A stretch of DNA of 64,000 nt from JANJWP01 sp964540725 (GTDB lineage: Bacteria > Patescibacteriota > Gracilibacteria > BD1-5 > UBA2023): assembly GCA_964540725.1 (NCBI GenBank), contig CAZINU010000001.1, forward strand, positions 1-64,000, in the 5' to 3' direction. A model generated the notes under the pieces. The model had not been told where the DNA came from, made no database searches, and was given only the letters and a program-made list of their open reading frames with translations. The stretch's first letter is position 1. Each line of letters starts with the position of its first letter. A program made the position numbers and the translations under genes. This document shows positions 10,440 through 19,585 of this stretch, one piece after another.

Positions 10440-10528
10440 TAACGGCGAAATGCCGTCGACCGACCAGGACCAGAGTACGATTCAAGCCGGCCGGGACACC
10501 CCATGGGTGCCCATCCTTACCTAGGAGC
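10440..10528 (+). ncRNA. Structured 5' leader of the Cys-rich miniprotein gene (candidate)
   Basis: Hairpins visible: ACGGC-GAAAT-GCCGT (10441-10455), and an 8-bp stem with one bulge, GGGACACCC / GGGTGCCC (10493-10512), close to the AGGAG ribosome-binding site. The leader is about 90 nt, long for this window. No known riboswitch class recognised. Confidence 0.35.
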
Positions 10529-10801
10529 ATGGAATCTTTCTTTTGTGCCGAGGATTGCGACGCTTGCGTCGCCCCGGATGAAGACCGGACCATCTGTATG
10601 CAGGCCCGCATCTGCGACGAGTACGGAATCGGAATCGAAAAGTGGATCGAAGAATGCTCGTGCCGATTCCGTGAACTGTGGAATTCCGGCATGCGTGACA
10701 AGGCCGAGTTGGCCGCTACGGTACGCGCATCGCATTCGAAAGTCGTCAGTATCGTTCCCGTGGCGCTCCAAGCGACAGGGGCGTACGTATCGGCGCACTA
10801 A
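10529..10801 (+). CDS. Cys-rich small protein, 90 aa, unknown function
   Basis: Not recognised. Seven Cys lie in the first half (FFCAEDCDACV, then C-x3-C-like pairs near residues 23-28 and 43-45), suggesting metal binding or disulfides. No signal peptide. A clear Shine-Dalgarno AGGAG sits 5 nt before the ATG, unlike most TGA-Gly genes here and like the island genes. No internal TGA; ends TAA. Possible recent acquisition, though its stop codon does not prove that. Confidence 0.65.
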   Translation: MESFFCAEDCDACVAPDEDRTICMQARICDEYGIGIEKWIEECSCRFRELWNSGMRDKAELAATVRASHSKVVSIVPVALQATGAYVSAH

Positions 10802-10806
10802 TCCCG

Positions 10807-10835
10807 AAACCCCTCGCGATTATCCGGGGGGTTTT
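10807..10835 (+). terminator. Intrinsic terminator
   Basis: Stem AAACCCC / GGGGTTT followed by a T-rich tract, 5 nt after the miniprotein stop. Confidence 0.75.
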
Positions 10836-10858
10836 GTTTTTGCCGAAGTTCCCAATAC

Positions 10859-10886
10859 TTGAAAAACGGAACATTCGCGATATAGT
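10859..10886 (+). promoter_or_regulatory. Promoter of the T-box/methyltransferase/ileS transcript
   Basis: TTGAAA - 16 nt - TATAGT. The inferred transcription start is near 10893, giving a leader of about 200 nt. Confidence 0.7.
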
Positions 10887-10892
10887 CACCTC

Positions 10893-11087
10893 CGTCGAAA
10901 GGCGTTCGAGCGGCTATCAACCGCGAGCTCCGGGAAATCGGGCGCGCCGAAGGGAGAAACCCGAGAGGGGAGTAGATCCTTCCGGAGTTCCGGCTCCGTT
11001 CCCAAACCGAAATCGAGAATTCGTCCGAGGTGGTACCTCTTGGCATTCGGCCAAGCCGCGGCGTGCGTATTTGGCACGTCTTTTTTT
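10893..11087 (+). promoter_or_regulatory. T-box leader (tRNA-Ile sensing, predicted) with terminator
   Basis: The signature AGGTGGTACC (about 11027-11036) matches the T-box core AGGGTGGTACC, whose TGGT can pair with an uncharged tRNA ending ACCA. A hairpin with stem CGTGC/GCACG and a T-run (11061-11087) lies just before the methyltransferase ATG and would be the terminator. An ATC triplet (10916-10918) in a loop between GCGG and CCGC is a candidate isoleucine specifier. Stem I is short compared with classical T-boxes. The family senses tRNA charging and controls aminoacyl-tRNA synthetase genes; ileS lies in the downstream operon. Established motif knowledge plus inference on specificity. Confidence 0.72.
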
Positions 11088-11092
11088 GTCGC

Positions 11093-11674
11093 ATGGACCA
11101 TACCCGCCTGACCTATGATATTGCCGCCGAACGCATGGCTGAAAAATTTCGAGCCATGGGGCCGCGGACTGCCGACATAGAGAAAATCTTTTCGTTCGTC
11201 CGAAAGGAGAATGCCTCGATTTTGGAAATCGGCTGCGGCGACGGTCGCGACGCGAGCGAATTCGTGAAACGAACTTCCCAGTACGTCGGCATCGATTATT
11301 CCGAGGGCATGCTCCGACTGGCTCGGGAATACGTTCCCGGTGCGGATTTCAGATTGGCGAACGTTTCGGAATTCGAATTTCCGAATGATTTGGACGCGAT
11401 CGTCGCCTTCGCCTCCCTGCTTCACCTGCCCCCTGAAAATATTCGGAACATCGTCCGGAAGGGGTACGAGGCCCTGAATGCCGGGGGAGTGTTCTGCATT
11501 TCCTTGAAAGCCGGAAACGGTTCCGAGACGAAAACGGACGAATTCGGAACGAGAACGTATTACTATTACGAACCGGAAGACATTCTTTCATTCATTCCGT
11601 ACGAGATTCCCCACGAAACGGAAACGTCCGAGGTGCGATGACAGAAATTCTTTGAAATTTTCCTGATAAAATAG
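11093..11674 (+). CDS. SAM-dependent methyltransferase, class I, 193 aa, one TGA(Gly)
   Basis: The Rossmann-type methyltransferase motif I is ILEIGCGDGRDASEF (about residues 43-57). An acidic motif II and DLDAIVAFASLLHLPPENI follow. The ATG at 11093 is chosen because it lies 6 nt after the T-box terminator; a longer frame would start inside the leader. The apparent stop at 11639 is TGA; reading it as Gly extends the protein by 11 codons (QKFFEIFLIK) to a TAG at 11672, 10 nt before ileS. The substrate is unknown. Sharing a T-box transcript with ileS suggests a link to amino-acid or tRNA metabolism, which is inference. Confidence 0.85.
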
Positions 11675-11684
11675 TTTTTCCACC

Positions 11685-14600
11685 ATGTTCCCCCACACCG
11701 ACCCCAAACAGTCTTTCCCGGCTCTCGAAAACGAGGTCATCCAATACTGGCGCGAAAACCGTACTTTTCAGCGGAGTCTCGAAATTCGCGAAGGCGCGCC
11801 GGAGTACGTGTTTTACGACGGCCCTCCGTTCGCGACCGGAACTCCGCACTACGGCCACATTCTCGCGGGCGTCATCAAGGACGTCATCCCACGGTATTGG
11901 ACGATGCGCGGCCGCTACGTGGAACGCAAGTTCGGATGGGATTGTCACGGGCTTCCCATCGAAAACATCGTGGAAAAGAAGCTCGGAATTTCCGGAAAGA
12001 AGGACATCGAAGAGAAGATCGGCGTGCACGCGTTCAACGAGGAATGCCGCAAGAACGTGTTTACGTACGTCGACGAATGGCGGAAGGTCGTCGAACGTAC
12101 CGGCCGCTGGGTGGATATGGACGACGACTACAAAACGCTCGACCGCGATTTCATGGAATCGGTGTGGTGGGTCTTCAAATCGGTCTACGAGAAGGGGTTC
12201 ATCTACGAAAGCTACCGCGTCGTGCCGTATTGCCCGCGCTGTTCCACGCCGCTTTCGAATTTCGAGGTCAACCAGGGATACGAAGACAAGCAGGACAAGG
12301 CAGTGACGGTGAAGTTCCGCGCCATCGCCAGGCCGGCCTGTGCCGTCGTCGTGGAGAACGAAAAAGGGGAGGTGCTTCTCGGGCATAACAAGAAGGGGTA
12401 CTGGAGTTTTCCGGGCGGAAAAGGCGAGCCCGGGGAAACCCCCGAACAAGCCGCCATGCGCGAACTCTTCGAAGAAACCGGAATCCGCGCCGAAATCGGT
12501 CGCGAACACCTCGTTTCGGAGCAGTTCGATTTGGTATCCGGAAAGCTGTACGATAATCGGGCGTTCCTTATCCGGGTGTCGAACGTCGTTCCCTCCAACG
12601 GCGAGCCGGAAAAATTCCACGAGTGGAGATTTTTTCCGAAAAACGCCCTTCCCGATGGAACGTTCGAGTACAGCGCTCGGCTCCTGCGCGATCTTGAGGC
12701 GGGGAAATCCCCGAAAAACGCCTCTTTCAATATCCTCGCTTGGACGACGACGCCGTGGACGCTTCCGGCGAACCTCGGTCTCGCCGTCGGCACCGATATC
12801 GCCTACGTCGAAATTCGCGATAGGGAATCCGGCGAAATCTTCGTTCTCGCCAAGGACCGGCTTGCCACGTACTACAAGAATCCCGAAGACTACGAATTCG
12901 TTCGGGAATATTCCGGTTCCGAACTCGTCGGGTTGGAATACGAGCCGCTCTTCGCCGAGCCGTCCCGAATGGCGGTGGCCGGAGCCCTTCCCAAGGGGCA
13001 GGAACTCGGCCCGAACGCGTATCGGGTCGTGCCCGGCCACCACGTAACGACCGAATCCGGTACCGGGGTCGTGCATATCGCGCCGGCTTACGGCGAAGAC
13101 GACTTCCAGATCGGCACGAAAGAGGGGCTCGGGTTTTTTTCGCATATTAACGCGACCGGAAACGTGGAAGGGCTGGGGTTCGGCGAGGGGGAGTACGTGT
13201 TCGATTTCAACGAAACGGTTATTCGGTACCTGAAGGGGATATCGGAGTCGCGCAAAAACGAGGAGTTCGCATGAGAATCGAGCACCGAAGCGAGCCGTAC
13301 TGATTCGGTACGGTGAGCGGGGAGCGGAGATTCGAATGCGAAATCCGACGTTTTTCCGCGACTCGTCCACATTGGCAGTATTGACCACTCTTATCCGCAT
13401 TGCTACCGCTGCAAGACCCCGCTCATCTACCGTGCGGTATCGGCGTGGTACGTGAACGTCGAAAAGATCAAATCCGCCATGCTCGCGTCGAACGCGAACA
13501 TAAACTGGACGCCGGAACACATTAAGGAGGGGCGTTTCGGCAAGTGGCTCGAAGGCGCGCGCGACTGGAACATTTCCCGTAACCGCTACTGGGGCTCGGC
13601 GCTGCCGGTTTGGAAGAGCGAAGACGGCGACGTCGTCGTCGTGGGGTCGGTAGCCGAATTGGCCGAACTCTCGCACGGACAGATTCTTGAAACGAAAGAC
13701 GGTTACGTCTTCGCCGACACCGGCGCTCCGGTCGATCTCCACAAGCATTTCGTGGACAAAATCGTATTGAAGAAAGACGGGAAAGAATACCGTCGCATTC
13801 CCGAGGTGCTCGACTGCTGGTTCGAATCCGGCTCGATGCCGTACGCGCAAAAGCACTATCCGTTCGAAAACAAGGAACGTTTCGAAAAGAGTTTTCCGGC
13901 CGACTTCATCTGCGAAGGGCTCGACCAGACGCGCGGATGGTTCTACACGCTCGTCGTCCTTTCCGCCGCGCTCTACGAAAAAGAGCCGTTTAAGAACGTC
14001 ATCGTCAACGGCATCATTCTCGCGGAAGACGGCAAGAAAATGTCGAAGTCCCTTCAAAACTATCCGGACCCGATGAAGCTCATCGACCGGCACGGGGCCG
14101 ACGCCATGCGGTTGTACCTGATGAATTCCCCGGCCGTCCGCGCCGAAGAGCTCCGGTTTAGCGAAGCGGGGGTCGAAGAAACGGTCAAACAGATACTGTT
14201 GCCGTTTTGGAACACGCTCTCGTTCTTCACGACCTACGCGAATGCCGACGGATGGGAGCCGGACGGTACCGAGGTCGACTACGTTCGGCACGGGCAGACC
14301 GCTCTGAATATGCCGACGTCCGACGGTTCGGCGGAATTGACTATTTCCGGAGGAGCGAACGACCACGTTCTGACCGAAGAAGGCCGCCAGCAGTGCGTTC
14401 GTACGGGTCGACGCTTGAAAGAGCTCGGAAAGCGCTATGACGTCATCGTTCATACCGGTATGAAGCGGACGATCGAGAGCGCGCGCATCATTGCCGACGA
14501 GCTCGGATTCGGGGGCGAATTGGCCGTTGAACCCCGTATGGCGGAGCGCGTCGTGAACGAGAAATACGACGGAGCCCCTTGGTCGGACGTTTTAAAAGAA

Positions 14601-15938
14601 TTCGAAGCCAAGTACGGGTATTCCGTTCCGCCCGCCATCCACGTCCTTACCAAGCTCGGCGCCTGCGAATCCGATGAGGAATTCGGCAAGCGCGTACTGG
14701 ACGGCTATCGCGACGTGCTTTCCCGGTACCGGGGAAAAAAGATTCTCATCGTCGCGCACGGAAACGTTTCGCGCATGATCACGAGCCACGCGCGCGGCGT
14801 CGATTTCGAGGAAGCCATGTCCGCGACGAATTACCGATTGAAAAATGCCGAGGTCGTGTCGTACCCCGTAACGCCGACGAAGAATCCGCTCGACCGCTTC
14901 ATTTTGGGCGAGCTCCAAACGCTCATCGCCCGAGTTTCCGACGCCTTCGAAACCTACGACCTCCAAAAGGGCGCGCGCGCCATCGTCGACTTCATGGACG
15001 ACCTGACCAACTGGTACGTCCGCCGTTCCCGCCGCCGATTCTGGGAATCCGGCATGGGCGACGACAAGAGGGCGGCGTACGAAACCCTCTACCGCGTGCT
15101 CGTCGACCTTTCCAAGGTACTCGCCCCGTACGCGCCGTTCCTTTCCGAACACGTGTTCCGCACCCTCACGGGCCGCGAATCGGTCCATCTCGAATGCTTC
15201 CCGGAATTCGAGCGGACGGCGGTATCGCAAGGACTCCTTTCGGACATGAAGCGGGCGAAGAACCTCGTCGCGCTCGGCCTCGCCGCCCGATCCCGGGCGA
15301 AGATCCGCGTCCGGCAACCGCTTTCCCGGCTCGTCATCGGCGAGTCGCTCGACGCGTACTACCTCGACATTCTCAAAGAAGAACTGAACGTGAAGGAGGT
15401 GGTCGTGGAAGACATGGCGAAGGTTGCCCGGAAAATCTGCCGTCCGAACGCCCGGGCCATTGGTCCGAGGCTCGGAAAGTCGGTACAGGAGGTGATCGTC
15501 GCGGCGAAATCCGGGAACTTTACCGAACTCGAGGGCGGAAAAATCCAGGTCGGATCGCACGTGCTCGAACCCGGCGAATTCGAAATCGCCTACGAACCCA
15601 TGAATACGGGCGGCGCTTCCGAGCTCGTTATCGAGAGCGGATACGGAACCGTCGTCGCGCTCGATACGACCGTCACCGACGAGCTCCGTCTCGAAGGCGT
15701 GGCGCGCGACTTGGTCCGCGTCATCCAGGATTCCCGCAAGGAGGCCGGGTACGCCGTTTCCGACCGTATCCGCCTTTCGCTCTCGGGGGGCGCTGCCGAA
15801 GCCGTCCTCGCGAAGCACGCCGACTACGTGGCGGGGGAGACTTTGGCCGAAATCGTTTCGGAATTGCCCGACGCCGACGTGGCAAACGAGGCCGATACCG
15901 AGCTTGGAGCCGTAACGGTCCGAGTTCGGAAGGCGTAA
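11685..15938 (+). CDS. ileS: Isoleucyl-tRNA synthetase with inserted Nudix and histidine-phosphatase domains, 1417 aa, two TGA(Gly)
   Basis: Charges tRNA-Ile. The class I signatures are PHYGH (about residues 54-58) and KMSKS (about 785), plus WTTTPWTLPAN and an anticodon-binding domain ending DLSNW-like LTNWYVRRSRRRFWE. The C-terminus is of the eukaryote/archaea-like long type. It is about 370 residues longer than usual. Insert 1 (about 213-345), at the start of the editing region, is a complete Nudix domain with box GGKGEPGETPEQAAMRELFE. Insert 2 (about 521-560) is encoded by the palindromic element at 13245-13364 and includes both TGA codons (13272, 13314). Insert 3 (about 864-1065), inside the anticodon-binding part, is a phosphoglycerate-mutase-like histidine phosphatase (VRHGQTALN and VAHGNVSRM). 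Flanking IleRS sequence is intact on both sides of each insert, so this is one gene, not a set of broken ones. Ends TAA. Confidence 0.95.
13245..13364 (+). repeat. Palindromic structured element, copy 1, in-frame inside ileS (120 bp)
   Basis: Nested helices: GAGTCGCGCAAAAACG / CGTTTTTCCGCGACTC (one mismatch), internal loop AGGAG / ATCCGA, then TTCGCAT / ATGCGAA, a GA/GA mismatch, GAATC / GATTC, and a 49-nt core (13280-13328). The core is 42/49 identical to copy 2 near nadD. The length is 40 codons exactly, preserving the ileS frame. Confidence 0.85.
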
Positions 15939-16009
15939 GGGGCAACGAATCGGGTGAGGGGCGGCTCCCGACTCCGGCCCGAACCGTTCAGGTCGCCTTT
16001 AACGAAACG

Positions 16010-16039
16010 AAATCCCCCGGCGCGGTTGCCGGGGGATTT
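16010..16039. terminator. Bidirectional terminator between ileS and pgeF
   Basis: Stem AAATCCCCCGG / CCGGGGGATTT with an 8-nt loop between convergent genes. Confidence 0.9.
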
Positions 16040-16052
16040 CTGAAGGAAAGCG

Positions 16053-16952
16053 CTATCGTCGTTCTTCCGACCGTTTCGAAAGCCGCAAAAGCACTCCGAA
16101 CCGCGCGTTCGGATCCCGGCGCGAACTGAAGTACCCGCGGTCGTGGCCTTCGCACACGGTGCAGAGCGAGAGGTCGCGTACCCGGTCGGTATCGATTCCC
16201 GAAATCCGGAGGCTTCTCGAAAGGAGGATGCCGGCGTTGAGCCGCGAGATTCCGTCGGTTTCTTCGAATCAAAACATGGCCGGAGCTCCGTGTCGCTGCC
16301 AATATGCCCGGGCAACCTTCGTGACTGAGCCGTCGGTTTCCGGTACTTCGCCCCCGACGAACGCCCGAAGGAACGTGTCTTTTCCGAATTCGTAGCAGCA
16401 AGCTTTCGCGTACGGCGAAACGAACGCCTCCAGATCCTTGGCGGCACCGCTTCCGAGAAGGTCTCGAATCGCGTTTACGGTATTGCCGACGATATCTTTC
16501 GCGATTCCCCGCCAGCCGGCGTGGGCGAGAGCGATACAATCGATGCTCGGGTCCCGGTGGGAAAACCCGACGATCGCGCAGTCGGCGGGGGCCAGGAACA
16601 GCGCCACGTCCCGGTCGAGGGGGCGCGACGAGTGGAGTACGAGGGCGTCCCGGTGTCCGGTATCCGCCCCCGAAGGTTTCCGTTCGAAAAACCGTACGCC
16701 GCTTCCTTCGGTGGCATACGTCCAACCGGATGGCTCCACGTTCGAACAATCGACCGTATCGACCCGATCGGTATGCTTGGCCGGATTCGGCAAAAAGACG
16801 TCACCCTCGGACATTCCGCATCACGCCGCAATCGCCCCGACGCGCTCGCGAATGAGACGAAGGCGCTCTTCGTCATTACTCGAAGCGGTTCTCGCGGGCT
16901 TCGGGACGCAGGCGAACGTCGCGCGCGCGTTTTCTCCGGTGGATGTCAGCAT
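16053..16952 (-). CDS. PgeF/YfiH (LACC1-type) multicopper oxidase-fold purine nucleoside phosphorylase family, 299 aa, two TGA(Gly)
   Basis: The family cleaves or deaminates purine nucleosides and is linked to peptidoglycan quality control in some bacteria (PgeF). Visible signatures: ALAHAGWRGIAKDIVGNT, the Cys motif AKACCYEFGKD, and C-terminal DLSLCTVCEGHDRGYFSSRR. TGA codons at 16821 and 16269 are read as Gly; without them both the N-terminal substrate region and the C-terminal CTVC/SSRR motif would be lost. The ATG at 16952 is chosen because a promoter (16984-17011) ends about 30 nt upstream; the longer frame to 17075 would start upstream of that promoter. Ends TAG at 16053. Confidence 0.88.
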
Positions 16953-16983
16953 GGATCGAATCGTTTTTTCGGTATCGTATGTT

Positions 16984-17011
16984 TCTATACGAAAAGAAAC
17001 GCTCTCGTCAA
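16984..17011 (-). promoter_or_regulatory. Promoter of the PgeF-family gene
   Basis: On the minus strand TTGACG - 16 nt - TATAGA. It decides the start at 16952. Confidence 0.65.
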
Positions 17012-17083
17012 TAAAAAAGGCGTAAAAATAGTGTCCAATGAGGGCGGCGACGGTGGGGGGTCCGAAAAATTCCAACGAATGAA

Positions 17084-17113
17084 AAAACCGCGACCCTTAG
17101 GAGTCGCGGTTTT
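17084..17113. terminator. Terminator after the truB operon's last small gene
   Basis: Stem AAAACCGCGAC / GTCGCGGTTTT; it ends minus-strand transcripts before the pgeF promoter. Confidence 0.85.
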
Positions 17114-17131
17114 GGACGGTGGAAGGGGGGG

Positions 17132-17317
17132 CTACAAACGTACTCCCCTTCGCCGCATGAGCTCCCGAGCCTCTTTCGCTTCGCATTCGAGATGCTCCGC
17201 CAAGGAGGCCAGAAGTTCATTGCTGGCTTTCCGTCTGCGCGCTTTCGCACGCCGTTGACCGTTTTGTCGGATGGTCGTTCCGTCCGGCTTCTGAACCGGT
17301 TGGGTTTTTGTATGCAT
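17132..17317 (-). CDS. Small basic protein, 61 aa
   Basis: Not recognised. Sequence MHTKTQPVQKPDG, then a strongly basic stretch (QRRAKARRRK) and a helical, charged tail ending RRRGVRL; nucleic-acid binding is possible. The ATG at 17317 is chosen over an earlier in-frame ATG because a Shine-Dalgarno-like GGGAGA lies 6 nt upstream and a candidate promoter (TTGACA at 17389-17394, -10 TAGATT at 17368-17373) lies between it and truB. Ends TAG. Confidence 0.6.
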   Translation of the reverse strand: MHTKTQPVQKPDGTTIRQNGQRRAKARRRKASNELLASLAEHLECEAKEARELMRRRGVRL

Positions 17318-17397
17318 ACGTATCTCCCACTGTATCCATTCGAAAAAAGCTCCGAACGGACGCGTTAAATCTATTCGGAAATCCAAAATGTCAAGAA

Positions 17398-18267
17398 TTA
17401 TCCTCCGATGCGGTTCCGTAACGGGGTGAGCGTTCATTCGTGGCTTCGGCAAAGCGAAATCGGGTCCCCATTTTTCGTAATGAACACGCGGTCCGCATCC
17501 GGAAGCGGAAATTCTGGTTGAAAGTTGCGACCGCCGAGCAGTTCGACCGCCCCTTCGTCCGAGACTTCGATAACCGGATCATTGGGAAAAATTTCGGAAA
17601 TCGTTACGGCGCCTTCCGGGCGGACGTTTTTCGGATGGCCGAAGGCGTCCTCCACCCGGAACGGTCCGATGCCGGTCCGTCTGAGTTCGGTCACGGTTCA
17701 AAAGAGTCCGAGCTCCGCTCACATATCCCTCGCGAGCGAACGTACGTACGTTCCGGCCGACACCTCCGTTTCGAACGTCGCGACGGGAAACCGGAAACTT
17801 CGGAGTTCCAGTCGGAATATCCGAACCTCGCGGGAGGGGAGGTCGAATTCGCGGTCGCGGCGCGCCAGGTTATACGCCCTTTTCCCGTCGATCCTGAGCG
17901 CGCTGTATTTGGGAGGAACCTGCCGGGTCGTTCCGACGAATCGTTCCGCCGCCCCTCGGACAGCCGCCTCCGTAATCTCCGTCGCCGCCCGTTCGAGAGC
18001 GTCGGAATCCATCGGTTCGGTCGGCGTTCCGAGGTCCAGGGAATCCGAACGAACCGAAAAATCCACCGAAAATTCGTAGGTTTTTCGGTCGTTTTCCAAG
18101 AAGGGGATGAGTTTCGTGGATCCTTCTGTCGCCACGACGAGCAGTCCGCTCGCGAGGGGATCGAGCGTTCCGGTATGGCCGGCCTTTTTCGCCCCCACGG
18201 CTTTTCGAACCATGGCTACGGCGAAGAAGCTCGAAATGCCTACGGGTTTGTCGACGAGGAAGAACAT
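17398..18267 (-). CDS. truB: tRNA pseudouridine-55 synthase TruB, 289 aa, three TGA(Gly)
   Basis: Makes pseudouridine 55 in tRNA T-loops. It starts MFFLVDKPVGISSF; the catalytic Asp is in GHTGTLDPLASGLL (about residue 42). The SLARDMG motif is completed only if the TGA at 17719 is Gly, which is invariant in this family. A second TGA at 17698 lies in the following GLFGTVTELRRTGIGPF stretch and a third at 17434 in the tail; the frame ends at TAA 17398. The ATG at 18267 is the standard TruB start and overlaps the HD gene by 28 bp (translational coupling likely). An upstream extension in the same frame is not TruB-like. Confidence 0.96.
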
Positions 18268-18797
18268 GGGACGCAAACGGTTTCGAGGCCAACGTATTCG
18301 AGCATTTTCCGGGTCGATTTGAAGCGGAACGACGGTCGGAAATTCCAGGCGAACGCCGTATCGAAGAACCCGTACGCGAATTCGACGGTCGCGGCGACGA
18401 AATCGGCCGCTTTCACGACGGCGAACTCCCGGGTCCACGGGGTGGGGACTTTCCCCCATCCGAACGGGAACATGTGCGCTCGGATAATCGAGAGGACGCG
18501 CTCGTCCGAGATTCCGGCCGCCCGTGCGTTCGTGGCCGATTCCATACCGTGCCGGTATCCTTTGACCCGCGTTTCGTGAAAGTCGTGCAAGAGCCCAGCG
18601 AGCACGCAGGTTCGAACGTCCGCCCGAAAAAACCGGGCCATGCGGTACGCGAGTTCCGCCGTATGCAACAGGTGTTCGTAGCGACTGAAAAACACGTGCT
18701 GCCGATGGAATTTCAGCCGCACGAAGCGTTCATGGGAAACGAACGGCGCGATAATGCCGGCGATAGCCGTCCGGCGTGCGTGGGAAAACGGTTTCAT
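18240..18797 (-). CDS. HD-domain phosphohydrolase, 185 aa
   Basis: The metal-binding HD signature is in LAGLLHDFHET (about residue 70), preceded by SRYEHLLHTAELAYRMARFF, which supplies the first His. HD proteins of this compact type hydrolyse phosphate esters of nucleotides; the substrate is unknown. The ATG at 18797 (MKPFSHARR) is preferred; an earlier in-frame ATG would overlap lepB. It sits between lepB and truB in one operon. Ends TAG. Confidence 0.78.
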   Translation of the reverse strand: MKPFSHARRTAIAGIIAPFVSHERFVRLKFHRQHVFFSRYEHLLHTAELAYRMARFFRADVRTCVLAGLLHDFHETRVKGYRHGMESATNARAAGISDERVLSIIRAHMFPFGWGKVPTPWTREFAVVKAADFVAATVEFAYGFFDTAFAWNFRPSFRFKSTRKMLEYVGLETVCVPCSSSSTNP

Positions 18798-18823
18798 GGC
18801 GGATGTTCGGGTCGCGGCGCGAG

Positions 18824-19576
18824 CTATTGGAGTTCCGGATAGTTCCATTCCCGGACGGTTCCGAGGAATTGCGGACGAACGACCCATTCGGGCTTCTTCG
18901 CCAATTCGAGGCTTACGTCGCCGATAAGGGAGAAGCGCTCGAAGATTTTAAAGTATCCGAGCGAGAGGAAGACTTTTCCGACGACGTCGCCCCGTTTCAG
19001 GTAGTGTCCGACCTTCCCGTCGACGCAGGTTCGGAAGCAGGAGCGCGAATCGGACGAGTTGTTGCGATTGTCGCCGACGACGAAGTACTCGTCTTCCGGG
19101 ACGGTGAATTCGGCCTGGCGAACGTCGTTCGGAAGGAAGGTCCGACCCCGGTTGAAGGGGGAGAGGTAGGGTTCGTCGAGCTTCGCGGCATCGGTTTTTC
19201 CTTTGGGCGTGACGTAGATTTCGCCGTCGCGGAATTCGAGCTTGTCGCCCGGGAGTCCGATGACGCGCTTAATGTAGTACTCCTTTCCGTTCGCCGCGTG
19301 CGGGCGAAGGATGACGACGTCGCCCCGTTCGGGTTCCCCGACGCGGAAGAGGCCGAAATTCGCGTAGGAGAACTGGTCGACGAGAATGTATTCGCCGTCG
19401 TGGTAGTTCTCTTCCATCGAATTGCCGCTGATTCGGAACGGTGAGGCGACGAAGTTCCGAATGACGAGGACGATGACGATGATGACCGCAAGATCGCGAA
19501 GAAATCCGATGGCTTCTTTCCAGCGGAAAATTTCGGATTCTTGGGACGGAAGCTCTTCCTGCGGTTCTGGAATCAT
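18824..19576 (-). CDS. lepB: Signal peptidase I (LepB), 250 aa
   Basis: Removes signal peptides from secreted proteins at the outer face of the membrane. One membrane segment (about residues 25-42). The catalytic Ser is in ISGNSMEENY and the catalytic Lys in YYIKRVIGLPGD; the conserved GDNRNNSSDSR box follows. It is 9 bp downstream of secA on the same strand, so export and signal processing genes are linked. Ends TAG. No TGA inside. Confidence 0.96.
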   Translation of the reverse strand: MIPEPQEELPSQESEIFRWKEAIGFLRDLAVIIVIVLVIRNFVASPFRISGNSMEENYHDGEYILVDQFSYANFGLFRVGEPERGDVVILRPHAANGKEYYIKRVIGLPGDKLEFRDGEIYVTPKGKTDAAKLDEPYLSPFNRGRTFLPNDVRQAEFTVPEDEYFVVGDNRNNSSDSRSCFRTCVDGKVGHYLKRGDVVGKVFLSLGYFKIFERFSLIGDVSLELAKKPEWVVRPQFLGTVREWNYPELQ

Positions 19577-19585
19577 AGTGGAAAA

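Noticed and set aside
13265..13452. ileS looks like two broken genes or a frameshift
   Set aside because: The frame is continuous with two TGA codons as Gly; conserved IleRS sequence resumes right after (HSYPHCYRCKTPLIYRA).
16821..17075. Separate 84-codon gene upstream of pgeF
   Set aside because: It is the N-terminal part of pgeF joined through a TGA(Gly); its first 41 codons lie upstream of the likely promoter.
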